A DNA stretch of 64,000 bases from NCBI GenBank assembly GCA_015493525.1, contig WGCY01000053.1:1-64000 (forward strand), written 5' to 3'. Below, in pieces: positions 33,891 to 42,400 of this stretch (position 1 is its first letter; each line of letters opens with the position of its first letter). A program made the translations under genes and the position numbers. Below the pieces are notes generated by a model, which saw only the letters and a program-made list of their open reading frames with translations, had not been told where the DNA came from and did no database searches. The stretch is from Bacteroidales bacterium. Lineage in GTDB: Bacteria > Bacteroidota > Bacteroidia > Bacteroidales > F082.

Positions 33891-36359
33891 TTATTGTTCA
33901 AGTTTAAAACCATAATCACGATTTTTGTCCACCGCCGGAATGCCTTTTTTCATCCACTCCGGTTCCGGGGCATCTTTCAGGTAAAAATCAAAAAACTGCT
34001 GAAAACGCCGGGTCAAATCTTTTTCATCGGCACACCGGAACAGGTTGGTCTGAGTAACTAGATAAGCCGATTGGTAGCCGCCCCAGCTTTGTCCCTGCAT
34101 GCCCAGCCGGGAACGGTCTATAAACGGAAAACGATTTGCCATGGCTTGTGTCCCGCTGATGACACAATCGTAAGCACTGGCACCGGGATGGCCCACTTTG
34201 TATTTAATATCGGGAACAAAAATAAGATAACCGTTGCTGGCATAATAGCTGAAGTTGATAACCGAACGAATGGGGCGTGGTGAATAATAGCGATGCAGCC
34301 GATCGGAATAACGTTCGTAAAAATAAACCAGCATGGGGTATTTCTTGTTCGGGTTAAAATTCGCTGGTTTATACAGCAATCCCTGCATGGTATCGCCGTT
34401 GAAGGTAACCCAATGCACGAGGCCAACAGTTCCCCAGCGATAATTTTTCTGCTGCGGATTGGCATTGGAAACTTTTCTGACATTTGAAAACCTCAGGTTA
34501 CTCACGTACAAATCAGGATAAAGCCTGAAGCTCTCTTTACGCCAGATAATTTCCGGTGCTTTTTTTGCTTTCAGCGGATGGTTGTAGGCATAATCATCCA
34601 GCACCAGCTTTGCCGGTTTTCTGTTTTTCAGGTTCAGGGCATAAAAACCGGCTTTTTTATTTTTCAGCTGGAATGCTGAAAGCAGCATTTTATCCGGCAG
34701 CGTTTGGGCCTCTTTGTCCAGTTTCACGTACCGGAAACGCAGGTTTTCTTTACGGCCTGTGCCGGAAGTCAGGTTTACGGGCGGCTCTTTTCCGAGGGGG
34801 TCCACCAGCCACAAATCATAACGGCCATAAATGACCATTTTTTCATTTTTTGTCCAACCGGCCATTCCGTATGGTGGTGCCATGTTGGGCACATCGTTCA
34901 GCACATTGTAAAGCGGAACATTTATTTTGCCGGTAACGCAAACACTTTTGGCTGTCTTCACATTGTAGGCATACCAGGCACTGTCCTGCAAATTATACCA
35001 CGAAACAAACTGTTGCCCGGGCGAAATACCTACGCCGTAAGCTACTTTTGGAATGATTAATTTGCGCTCACCTGTCTTTCGGTTGACCAGATAAACATCG
35101 CTGTACCATTGGCCAATCCAGGAAGTCATTTTCAGGTAAGGCCGGTTGTCGAAGCCAAGGCTGTAATCCCCTTTGGCACGGGGCTTTATCTGAATCTCTT
35201 TCATGGCCGGATGGGCGAGTTGCTCCAGGTGGTTGTCTTTTGGGAAAAAGACAGCCGTATAGCTCCGGTTCTTCTCCCTTTTGAGCTGCACTTTTTGCTG
35301 TGGTTGCAACAGTGTATCGTGGTAAGTCCAGATATCAAGGCTTACTTTTTCAGCTGGGGCCAGCGTATCTTTCAATGGGGGCAACGGTCTGGGTGCCGTT
35401 CCGAAATAGAGTTCTGTGCCGGTTTTGTTAAAGTAAATGTCGCCATGCGTACTTACCGACCAGCCTTTGGGCAGGTTACTGAAATTCATTCCCGACACCC
35501 GTATCTTTTTATCCTTTTTCAAATCGGCATAGAATAAACCGTAGGCTTTGTTTTTTACTGTGTCCTGAGAGAAAGTGAAAGCAGCCTGTTCCCCGTTTTC
35601 ATCCAAGGCCACATTTTTCACAAATGCTTTGGAGGCGTATAGCGTGTCTGCCTTTTGTGTGATGGTGGAGAATGTCATTACAACCACCTTGTCCACCGTG
35701 TCGCGGGGAACGATGGAAAAAAGACATGTTTTGCCGTTTTTCGATAAGGTAAAATGAGTAACATGGTCAAAGCCAGCCGAATCGCCGCTACTGACATTGT
35801 AAAGCATCAGCACGGCCCCCTGTGGTTTTTTCAGCTTCTTTGTTTTTTTCTTTGAAGAAACATCTTTACCCTTTTCTTTATCCTTTTTTGCCGGTGTCTT
35901 CTTTTTCATTAATACGGCTATCCACTGCGAGGTTGTTTTGGGGACTTCCACGTTTTGAACCTGTCCGAATTTCTTCCACAAACCAAATTCCGTGGAATAA
36001 AGTGCCAGGGAATCTGAGGGGAGTTTGTCTTTTTTCGTTTTCTTTCTTTTTAGATGCAATACTTTCTCAAACTGTGGTTTTATGGTATAAACCAGTACTT
36101 TCCCGTCAGGCATAAAATGTGCTTTGTGCCCGCGTGGCAACGAGTCAAGGCGGTTTTTTTTGACATCGTACACATAAAGCCAGCCATCGCCCTGCTGCGG
36201 ATTTATTTCGTAAGATACAAAAGCACCATTATCCGAAACAATCTGATGGCCGAGGTCTTTCCAATGGTCATAAACAGTGTGGTCAAGTGGTTTTTTCTGT
36301 TGGGAAAAAGATGGAATGGCCATGGTCAGAATAAGGACAAAAAAGGTGAGTTTTTTCAT
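33891..36359 (-). CDS. S9-family prolyl-oligopeptidase-like protein with an internal deletion in the catalytic domain
   Basis: 822 residues: a signal peptide (to SFSQQ), a long beta-propeller-like N-terminal part, and the start of the S9 alpha/beta-hydrolase domain (YPMLVYFYERYSDRLHRYYSPRPIRSVINFSYYASNGYLIFVPDI ... DRSRLGMQGQSWGGYQSAYLVTQTNLFR). The nucleophile Ser is at about residue 758. Immediately after LFR (about residue 775) the sequence continues CADEKDLTRRFQQFFDFYLK, which in this family belongs to the last helix. About 100 residues that normally carry the catalytic Asp and His are missing, yet the frame is kept to a normal C-terminal end (EWMKKGIP). As written the protein cannot have a complete catalytic triad. 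Either a real in-frame deletion or an assembly collapse. It lies 15 bases after DUF5683. Confidence 0.85.
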   Translation of the reverse strand: MKKLTFFVLILTMAIPSFSQQKKPLDHTVYDHWKDLGHQIVSDNGAFVSYEINPQQGDGWLYVYDVKKNRLDSLPRGHKAHFMPDGKVLVYTIKPQFEKVLHLKRKKTKKDKLPSDSLALYSTEFGLWKKFGQVQNVEVPKTTSQWIAVLMKKKTPAKKDKEKGKDVSSKKKTKKLKKPQGAVLMLYNVSSGDSAGFDHVTHFTLSKNGKTCLFSIVPRDTVDKVVVMTFSTITQKADTLYASKAFVKNVALDENGEQAAFTFSQDTVKNKAYGLFYADLKKDKKIRVSGMNFSNLPKGWSVSTHGDIYFNKTGTELYFGTAPRPLPPLKDTLAPAEKVSLDIWTYHDTLLQPQQKVQLKREKNRSYTAVFFPKDNHLEQLAHPAMKEIQIKPRAKGDYSLGFDNRPYLKMTSWIGQWYSDVYLVNRKTGERKLIIPKVAYGVGISPGQQFVSWYNLQDSAWYAYNVKTAKSVCVTGKINVPLYNVLNDVPNMAPPYGMAGWTKNEKMVIYGRYDLWLVDPLGKEPPVNLTSGTGRKENLRFRYVKLDKEAQTLPDKMLLSAFQLKNKKAGFYALNLKNRKPAKLVLDDYAYNHPLKAKKAPEIIWRKESFRLYPDLYVSNLRFSNVRKVSNANPQQKNYRWGTVGLVHWVTFNGDTMQGLLYKPANFNPNKKYPMLVYFYERYSDRLHRYYSPRPIRSVINFSYYASNGYLIFVPDIKYKVGHPGASAYDCVISGTQAMANRFPFIDRSRLGMQGQSWGGYQSAYLVTQTNLFRCADEKDLTRRFQQFFDFYLKDAPEPEWMKKGIPAVDKNRDYGFKLEQ

Positions 36360-36374
36360 GGTATTTGGTTTTGA

Positions 36375-36989
36375 TTAAAAATTAACCCTGATACTGATGC
36401 CTTTACAGGCAGGGGCGTGAGGTAAATCATGCAGCTGGATTACAGGTGCCACATCCATGGACAAGTTATTCGAGATATTCCAGTGCGAAAGGTGCGCATC
36501 CACGTTGGCATCGACCATTTGGAGCAGATACCATGCGCCACCGATAATATAGGAAAGTTGCATATTTCGCCGGTAGTAATCACGAATCATTTTTAGTGTA
36601 GCTTCATCATATTTTTTGGCATACTCATTATCACAATCGGTACTGGTGGGTTTACAGTCCGGGTGGCTGATTTTGTAATCATAAGCTTCTTTGAAGGTTC
36701 TGTAATAGTTTCGGTTGGTAACGACAAAATAGCCAATCACGCCAAATCCCACATACACGATGGGAAGTTTCCAGTACTTGTGGTTGTATATTTGTCCCAG
36801 CCCTGGAACTATGGACATAAGCAAAGCTTTTTTTGGGTCGCGGGGCGGGTATTTCAACGTATCGCTTTTGGCTTTGCGTTCCTTGTTCTTATTTGAAAGG
36901 GGATGTGCCATGGCCGGTGTAACAATTGCCAGCGAAAAGGCCACCAACAGGCAGGTTATCAGTATATTTTGCAGCTTGTTGTCATTCAC
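36375..36989 (-). CDS. DUF5683 membrane protein
   Basis: A protein of the DUF5683 family that in Bacteroidota is regularly encoded next to parA-parB. I take the GTG at 36987-36989 as start (VNDNKLQNILITCLL), four bases beyond the parB stop, giving 204 residues; a longer frame beginning at 37040 inside parB is possible. A signal-like hydrophobic N-terminus is followed by PPRDPKKALLMSIVPGLGQIYNHKYWKLPIVYVGFGVIGYFVVTN, the family hallmark (a P-G-L-G-Q-x-Y-N motif with a membrane segment), and a second hydrophobic stretch near LSYIIGGAWYLLQMVDA. The family's function is not known. Confidence 0.85.
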   Translation of the reverse strand: MNDNKLQNILITCLLVAFSLAIVTPAMAHPLSNKNKERKAKSDTLKYPPRDPKKALLMSIVPGLGQIYNHKYWKLPIVYVGFGVIGYFVVTNRNYYRTFKEAYDYKISHPDCKPTSTDCDNEYAKKYDEATLKMIRDYYRRNMQLSYIIGGAWYLLQMVDANVDAHLSHWNISNNLSMDVAPVIQLHDLPHAPACKGISIRVNF

Positions 36990-36993
36990 GGAA

Positions 36994-37893
36994 TTACTTT
37001 TTCTCAAGGATGGAAACCACACGTGCCAGCCCTTCATCATCTTTGAAAGAGATAACGATACTTCCGGCCCCGCTATTGCTTCTTCTCAAACTAACTTTAG
37101 TATCCAGATGGTGGCTTAATTCGGATGAAATCTTTTTGTATTTCTCGGGAAGAGCAGGTGTTTTTCGTTTCTTTTTACTGCTTGCCGGAGAATTCATATT
37201 ACGGACCATCTGTTCGACCTGGCGCACGCTCATCCCTTCATCCAGAATAAGCTTGAGCAACCGCAGTTGAGAACCCTCCTGTCCGATGGAGAGCAGTGCG
37301 CGGGCATGTCCCATGGAAATGGTCCCATCGCGCAAAGCAATTTGAATTTCAGGCGGAAGCTTCAGCAGGCGCAAAAAGTTGGTAATGGTCGTCCGGTTTT
37401 TTCCTACTTTCTCACTCAACTTTTCCTGGGTCAGGGCACACTCATCAATCAACCGTTTGTAGCTAATGGCCACCTCAATGGCATTCAAATTCTGGCGATG
37501 GATGTTCTCTATCAAAGCCATTTCGAGCATTTGCTCATCGTTGGCCACACGGATAAAGGCGGGAACAGAGGTAAGCCCGGCCAGTATGGAAGCCCTCAAA
37601 CGCCGTTCACCGGCAATAAGCTGAAAATGGCCCCGTCCCATTTTCCGTACGGTAACCGGTTGTATGACACCTTGCGTTTTTATTGATTCCGTTAATTCCT
37701 GAAGCGACAATTTATCGAAATCAGTTCTCGGCTGGAAAGGGTTGGCATCAATTTTGTCCACATCCAGTTCGGCAATGGCACCGGCAACATAATCGCCCGA
37801 TATGTCTTTTGACGTAATGTCTGTGTCCGGGCTACTGAGAATGGCATCCAGTCCGCGTCCCAAAACTTTTTTTGTCGATTTATTCGTTGTCAT
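36994..37893 (-). CDS. parB: Chromosome partitioning protein ParB (Spo0J-like)
   Basis: A 299-residue DNA-binding CTPase that loads on parS sites and spreads around them for chromosome segregation with ParA. Visible: the N-terminal ParB/Srx domain (about 45-135; ANPFQPR box and GERRLRAS nucleotide-binding box, ENIHRQNLNAIE), the HTH (about 140-200; LSEKVGKNRTTITNFLRLLKLP, GHARALL) and the C-terminal dimerisation part. Its ATG lies inside the end of parA (14-base overlap), so the two are co-translated. No parS consensus (TGTTTCACGTGAAACA-like) was seen in the window. Confidence 0.95.
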   Translation of the reverse strand: MTTNKSTKKVLGRGLDAILSSPDTDITSKDISGDYVAGAIAELDVDKIDANPFQPRTDFDKLSLQELTESIKTQGVIQPVTVRKMGRGHFQLIAGERRLRASILAGLTSVPAFIRVANDEQMLEMALIENIHRQNLNAIEVAISYKRLIDECALTQEKLSEKVGKNRTTITNFLRLLKLPPEIQIALRDGTISMGHARALLSIGQEGSQLRLLKLILDEGMSVRQVEQMVRNMNSPASSKKKRKTPALPEKYKKISSELSHHLDTKVSLRRSNSGAGSIVISFKDDEGLARVVSILEKK

Positions 37894-38695
37894 TCGTAGG
37901 TATTTGTCTTTCAGAATTTTTTATGCCTGTCAGGTCGTTTTTTTGCAACAACTCCCTGGCAAGGTTCAGGTAATTAACAGCACCCGTACTTTGGGCATCG
38001 TGCATGATAATGGATTTTCCAAAACTCGGGGCTTCTCCCAGCCGGGTATTACGATTGATAATGGTATCGAAAACCAAATGCTGAAAATGGGTTTTTACCT
38101 CTTCAACAACCTGTTTCGACAGCCGTAAACGGATATCAAACATGGTCAGCAAAATCCCTTCAATATCCAAATCCGGGTTCAGGTTGCTTTGTACTATCTT
38201 AATGGTGTTCAATAATTTACCAAGTCCTTCGAGGGCAAAATATTCGCACTGAACAGGAATGATAACCGAATCGGCAGCCGTTAATGAGTTGATGGTGATA
38301 AGCCCGAGCGAAGGGGAACAATCGATTATGATGAAGTCGTAATTATCGCGTACTTTGTCCAGCACCCGGCGCATTTTTTTCTCCCTGTTGGGGAGATTAA
38401 TCATCTCAATCTCGGCACCTACCAGGTCGATATGCGAAGGGAGCAAATCCAGGTTTGGGGTGGAGGTGTGCAGGATGACATTTTCTGGATTTACATCGTT
38501 AATCATGCATTCGTAAATGCTCGTCTGAATACTTTTGGGGTCGGTTCCGATTCCCGATGTGGCATTGGCCTGCGGGTCGGCATCCACAAGTAACGTCTTG
38601 TATTCCAGTACGGCAAGGCTTGCAGCAAGGCTGATGGCCGTAGTTGTTTTTCCCACGCCACCTTTTTGGTTAGTAATAGCAATAACTTTTCCCAT
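37880..38695 (-). CDS. parA: Chromosome partitioning ATPase ParA (Soj-like)
   Basis: A 271-residue deviant Walker-A ATPase. The motif KGGVGKTT is at residues 11-18, with the signature Lys11, and DADPQANAT and IIIDCSPSLGLITINSL follow. The start MGKVIAITNQ was chosen three codons inside the open frame because conserved sequence begins there and a CAAAAATA (-7-like on the minus strand, 38716-38723) lies just upstream. It works with ParB in origin segregation and heads the operon parA-parB-DUF5683-S9-small protein. Confidence 0.95.
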   Translation of the reverse strand: MGKVIAITNQKGGVGKTTTAISLAASLAVLEYKTLLVDADPQANATSGIGTDPKSIQTSIYECMINDVNPENVILHTSTPNLDLLPSHIDLVGAEIEMINLPNREKKMRRVLDKVRDNYDFIIIDCSPSLGLITINSLTAADSVIIPVQCEYFALEGLGKLLNTIKIVQSNLNPDLDIEGILLTMFDIRLRLSKQVVEEVKTHFQHLVFDTIINRNTRLGEAPSFGKSIIMHDAQSTGAVNYLNLARELLQKNDLTGIKNSERQIPTNDNE

Positions 38696-38819
38696 AGTAA
38701 ACACGACTAATTGTACAAAAATACGTTTTCATTTTCCGCTTTGGAAAGCCGGAGAGCCAAAGTTATGAACAGGATGCAGAAGCTAAAAAATGATGGTTCA
38801 TTCAGGCAGCCCACCATGC

Positions 38820-39203
38820 TTATTCGGAAGTATGGGCCTCATCCTTGCCTAAATCGTCAAAACTCAAATCAATTTTGGCTTCGGGTATTGTTTTCACCTG
38901 CTCTTCCGTTGCATCTGCCTCTTTTTCCTCCGGTATATCACCCGTTTCAATAAAACGAATGGCTGCATCCAGGCCCTTTACGAACTTCTCAAAATCTTCT
39001 TTGTACAGAAAAATTTTATGCTTTTCGTAGATGAATTTACCATCTTCGTTTTGAAAGCGGCGTTTGCTCTCCGTGATGGTGAGATAATACTGGTCGTTGC
39101 GTGTGGCTTTCACATCAAAAAAATACGTTCTCTTCCCCGCCCTGACAGCTCTTGAAAAAATATCTTCCCTGTGTTGCGGTTTTTCTGGTCCTTCCATGGG
39201 CAT
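38820..39203 (-). CDS. PUR-family (DUF3276) nucleic-acid-binding protein
   Basis: About 127 residues from the ATG at 39201-39203 (MPMEGPEKP; a second ATG two codons on is equally possible). The core IFSRAVRAGKRTYFFDVKATRNDQYYLTITESKRR...FIYEKHKIFLYKEDFEKFVKGLDAAIRFI is the Pur-alpha-like repeat of DUF3276, a single-stranded DNA/RNA-binding fold known from Borrelia and Bacteroidota. The tail is acidic (EEKEADATEEQ, DLSFDDLGKDE). Single gene, 125 bases from parA. Confidence 0.9.
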   Translation of the reverse strand: MPMEGPEKPQHREDIFSRAVRAGKRTYFFDVKATRNDQYYLTITESKRRFQNEDGKFIYEKHKIFLYKEDFEKFVKGLDAAIRFIETGDIPEEKEADATEEQVKTIPEAKIDLSFDDLGKDEAHTSE

Positions 39204-39411
39204 GCTCTCTTTTATAAGTTTCTTACAACACAAAAATAAGAATTATCCGACAAATCAAAATTCTTTTGTCAGGATATGTTGAAAAATAGGATGTTTTGTT
39301 AACAATATTCAGGCTTATCCCGAGAATTTATTTTTTAATATGGTATTTGGAACAAATAGTTTCTTCCATGATTTTTTATTTAGATTTATTCCACATTAAA
39401 ATAATTTTGGT

Positions 39412-39419
39412 TACTTTTG
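39412..39419 (+). promoter_or_regulatory. -7 element upstream of the E2 gene
   Basis: TACTTTTG matches TAnnTTTG perfectly, 60 bases before the ATG. No clear TTTG is at the -33 position. Confidence 0.45.
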
Positions 39420-39479
39420 CCCCTTGATAGCGAACAGAAAAAGCGTTCGATTGTTTTTCTTTATTTTCTACTAAACGAA

Positions 39480-40769
39480 ATGGCCAAATTTGAAATTATC
39501 ATGCCCAAAATGGGCGAAAGCATTATAGAGGCAACCATTACCAAATGGCTCAAAACCGAAGGCGAAAGGCTGGAGGAGGATGACACCATTGTGGAAATTG
39601 CCACAGACAAAGTAGATTCTGAGATTCCCAGCCCGGTTGAGGGAACGCTGATAAAAACACTTTTTAAGGAAGGGGATGTTGTTGCCGTGGGAACTGTTAT
39701 TGCCCTTGTTGAGGTTGCGGATGAGGAAGATGCCGATACGGGTATCCTGACGGATATTCAGCCGGAAGCCCTTGCTGGAGCTGCCCCGGAGAAAATTGTT
39801 CCGGACGATGCGCCCGACAAGCCGGATGCCTTTCAAAGTACAAGGTTCTATTCTCCGCTTGTACGGAATATTGCCAAAAAAGAGCACATCGCCCCGGCCG
39901 AGTTGGAAAATATCCCCGGAAGCGGAAAAAACGGACGCGTTACCAAACGTGATTTGCTGGCTTATCTCGAAAAAAGACAGGCTCCGGAGAAATTGACCGT
40001 ACCTTCCCCGCAAAAAGAGCCAACTCCTGCCATAGACTTGCCGAAAGTAAATACCGAAGCGGGAGACCAGGTGGTGGAAATGGACCGCATGCGCCGGCTT
40101 ATTGCCGATCATATGGTGATGTCGAAAAGGGTATCCGCCCACGTTACTTCGTTTATCGATGTGGATGTTACCACGGTTGTTAATTGGCGCAACAAGGTGA
40201 AGAACAGTTTCTTGCAACGCGAGGGGGAGAAAATTACGTTTACCCCCATTTTTATTAATGCAGCGGCAAAAGCACTGCGCGAATTTCCGCAAATCAACGC
40301 CTCGGTTGACGGCCACAACATTATTTACCGAAAAAATATTAACATGGGGATGGCCACTGCCCTTGCCAATGGCAACCTGATTGTCCCGGTGATAAAAAAT
40401 GTGGATGAGAAAAGCCTGCTGGGAATTGTGAAATCGGTTAACAACCTTGCCGGCAAAGCCCGCAACAACAAGCTTAACCCGGATGAAATACAAGGCGGAA
40501 CATTTACCATGACAAATTTTGGCTCTTTTGACAGCCTTACCGGAACGCCGGTCATCAACCAGCCACAGGTTGCCATTCTCGGGGTCGGTGCCATCCGGAA
40601 GAAGCCCGTGGTGCTGGAAACGGCACAAGGCGATGTGATTGCCATAAGGCATATTATGATTCTTTCCCTATCCTATGACCACCGTATTGTGGATGGGGCA
40701 TTGGGTGGCATGTACATAAAGCGTGTTAAAGAAATCCTTGAAAACTGGGATATGAATACCGAAATCTAA
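39480..40769 (+). CDS. 2-oxoacid dehydrogenase E2 (dihydrolipoamide acyltransferase)
   Basis: 429 residues from the ATG at 39480 (MAKFEIIMPKMGESI). A lipoyl domain (1-80; lipoylated Lys in EIATDKVDSEIPSP), a linker, a peripheral-subunit-binding domain (about 118-160; YSPLVRNIAKKEHIAPAELENIPGSGKNGRVTKRDLLAYL) and the trimeric acyltransferase core (about 200-429) with the catalytic motif SYDHRIVDGALGG. It transfers acyl groups from lipoyl to CoA in a large complex. Which one is not settled by sequence; branched-chain 2-oxoacid dehydrogenase is the commonest for stand-alone Bacteroidota E2 of this form. No E1 or E3 gene is nearby. Confidence 0.9.
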   Translation: MAKFEIIMPKMGESIIEATITKWLKTEGERLEEDDTIVEIATDKVDSEIPSPVEGTLIKTLFKEGDVVAVGTVIALVEVADEEDADTGILTDIQPEALAGAAPEKIVPDDAPDKPDAFQSTRFYSPLVRNIAKKEHIAPAELENIPGSGKNGRVTKRDLLAYLEKRQAPEKLTVPSPQKEPTPAIDLPKVNTEAGDQVVEMDRMRRLIADHMVMSKRVSAHVTSFIDVDVTTVVNWRNKVKNSFLQREGEKITFTPIFINAAAKALREFPQINASVDGHNIIYRKNINMGMATALANGNLIVPVIKNVDEKSLLGIVKSVNNLAGKARNNKLNPDEIQGGTFTMTNFGSFDSLTGTPVINQPQVAILGVGAIRKKPVVLETAQGDVIAIRHIMILSLSYDHRIVDGALGGMYIKRVKEILENWDMNTEI

Positions 40770-40810
40770 AACTTATTTTATTAACCATTATCCATTAAAA
40801 ACAGATAAAC

Positions 40811-41605
40811 ATGAAAAAATTAACGGTAATTATCGTTATGCTCACCTTATTTTTAGGCGTGCAGCAAACAAAAGGTCAATCGACATTAAAAAAAATTGAA
40901 TCATCCGGTACGCTGCGTGTGGGAACTTCGGGCGACCAAATTCCTTTTACCTTTACTGGTAAAGACGGAAAAATTATGGGATACGACATCACTGTTGCTC
41001 GGGCACTGGCAAAGGACATGAATGTTCAGCTCAAGCTTGTTAAAATGCCATTCTCAGATTTAATTCCGGCATTGCTTGCAGGGAAAATTGATATTATCCT
41101 TTCCGGTATGACCATAACCACCCAACGAAACATGAAAGTTGTTTTTGCCGGTCATTATTATGAGACGCGAAAATCAATTCTCTCCTTAGACCCTGAAATT
41201 GCCCATGGTACGGTTTCGTTGCTCAATAAAAGCTCTGTCAGTCTGGCGGTACTCAAAGGTTCCACAAGTGAGCCTTACGCAAAAAGGAAATATCCCTTGG
41301 CAAAGATTATTTCGGTGGAAAATTACGAAACAGGTATGAAACTTCTGCAAGACAAGAAGATAGCCGGTATTGTGGCAGACTTTGAAACCTGCGATATTAT
41401 GTTTATCGACTATCCAAAACTGAAACTCTATTACTATGTTCTGGACAATGACAATGATAGGATTGCAGCAGCCATTGCCCCGGGCGATTACCTTTTCAAG
41501 AACCTTATTTCAAATTTTATGACAGACTACCGAAACTCTTCACGCGGAAAAGCAGCCAAGTTGTATTGGTTCGATTCGGCTGAATGGTTTACCTATAAAG
41601 AATAA
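40811..41605 (+). CDS. Orphan family 3 solute-binding protein
   Basis: 264 residues: signal peptide (MKKLTVIIVMLTLFLGVQQTKGQ), then a periplasmic amino-acid-type binding protein (SBP_bac_3): LKKIESSGTLRVGTSGDQIPFTFTGKDGKIMGYDITVARALAKDMNVQLKLV, DLIPALLAGKIDIILSGMTIT, YYETRKSIL and GTVSLLNKSS. It would bind a polar amino acid or similar solute in the periplasm. No ABC permease or matching ATPase is encoded beside it, so it may serve a distant transporter or a sensing role. Followed by a strong terminator. Confidence 0.85.
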   Translation: MKKLTVIIVMLTLFLGVQQTKGQSTLKKIESSGTLRVGTSGDQIPFTFTGKDGKIMGYDITVARALAKDMNVQLKLVKMPFSDLIPALLAGKIDIILSGMTITTQRNMKVVFAGHYYETRKSILSLDPEIAHGTVSLLNKSSVSLAVLKGSTSEPYAKRKYPLAKIISVENYETGMKLLQDKKIAGIVADFETCDIMFIDYPKLKLYYYVLDNDNDRIAAAIAPGDYLFKNLISNFMTDYRNSSRGKAAKLYWFDSAEWFTYKE

Positions 41606-41626
41606 CGATTGTTCTGAAAATAAAGG

Positions 41627-41654
41627 AAAAGGGCCGGAAACGGCTCTTTTTTTT
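41627..41654 (+). terminator. Intrinsic terminator after the solute-binding protein
   Basis: AAAAGGGCCG-GAAA-CGGCTCTTTT: a 10-bp stem with one G-U pair, a stable GAAA tetraloop and a total of eight T. Confidence 0.85.
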
Positions 41655-41691
41655 GAATAAATTTCCCTGGTTGCAAATAGTTCTGATTTTA

Positions 41692-41699
41692 TATCTTTG
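41692..41699 (+). promoter_or_regulatory. -7 element directly before lolD; near-leaderless start
   Basis: TATCTTTG matches the consensus exactly and ends only six bases before the lolD ATG, so transcription would begin within a few bases of the start codon. Confidence 0.5.
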
Positions 41700-41705
41700 C
41701 TGATT

Positions 41706-42368
41706 ATGGTAGTGGCAGAAAATATTCACAAGTCGTATGGAAAAGTTGAGGTCTTGAAAGGCATTGATTTGCAGGTCGACGAACGTGAAATTGTTTCCAT
41801 TGCAGGGGCTTCCGGTGCCGGAAAATCAACATTATTACAAATTCTCGGGACAATTGAGAAACCCGGCAAAGGGTTGGTAAACATTGATGGTGTGGAAGTC
41901 AGCCGATTAAAAGACAGGGAGCTTTCGGCATTCAGGAACAAAAAAATAGGCTTTGTCTTCCAGTTTCATCATCTGCTGCCCGAATTTACCGCACTGGAAA
42001 ATATCTGTATCCCGGCATTTATCGCGGGAAAGGGCAGGCGGGAGGCCGAAAAACGAGCCCTTGAGCTTTTAGATTTTATTCATTTGAGCGACCGTGCCGA
42101 ACATAAACCGGCCGAACTTTCCGGTGGTGAGCAACAACGTATTGCCGTGGCGCGCGCCCTGATGAACAACCCTTCTGTGGTCTTTGCCGATGAGCCATCG
42201 GGAAACCTCGATTCGGCTGCCTCTGAAGACCTGCACCGGCTCTTTTTTGATTTGAGAAACGATTTTGGACAGACTTTTGTCATTGTTACCCACAACAAAC
42301 ATCTGGCAAAAATGGCCGACCGCCGCTTTCTTATCAAAGACGGAATAATCTCACGGGAAAATAACTGA
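41706..42368 (+). CDS. lolD: Lipoprotein-release ABC ATPase LolD
   Basis: 220 residues from ATG 41706 ([22 protein letters not shown]). An ABC ATPase of the LolD/MacB type: Walker [10 protein letters not shown] (about 35-43), Q-loop [15 protein letters not shown] (LolD-type), signature LSGGEQQR, Walker [14 protein letters not shown], and the His switch VTHN. LolD powers LolCE in moving lipoproteins out of the inner membrane towards the outer membrane. The LolCE permease genes are not adjacent, which is common in Bacteroidota. The start was chosen over an ATG three codons upstream, which would fall inside the promoter. Confidence 0.88.
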   Translation: MVVAENIHKSYGKVEVLKGIDLQVDEREIVSIAGASGAGKSTLLQILGTIEKPGKGLVNIDGVEVSRLKDRELSAFRNKKIGFVFQFHHLLPEFTALENICIPAFIAGKGRREAEKRALELLDFIHLSDRAEHKPAELSGGEQQRIAVARALMNNPSVVFADEPSGNLDSAASEDLHRLFFDLRNDFGQTFVIVTHNKHLAKMADRRFLIKDGIISRENN

Positions 42369-42400
42369 GCCAAAAATACGTTACAAGGATACCCTAAAAA

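Noticed and set aside
33891-36359. Frameshift explaining the missing peptidase segment
   Set aside because: The residues on both sides of the joint are in the same frame and the missing Asp/His region is not present in another frame nearby; a deletion fits, a frameshift does not.
39471-40652. A 393-codon open frame on the minus strand opposite the E2 gene
   Set aside because: It lies entirely antisense to a gene with unmistakable lipoyl and acyltransferase motifs; its translation is low-quality, rich in His/Asn/Gly and Phe without a domain pattern.
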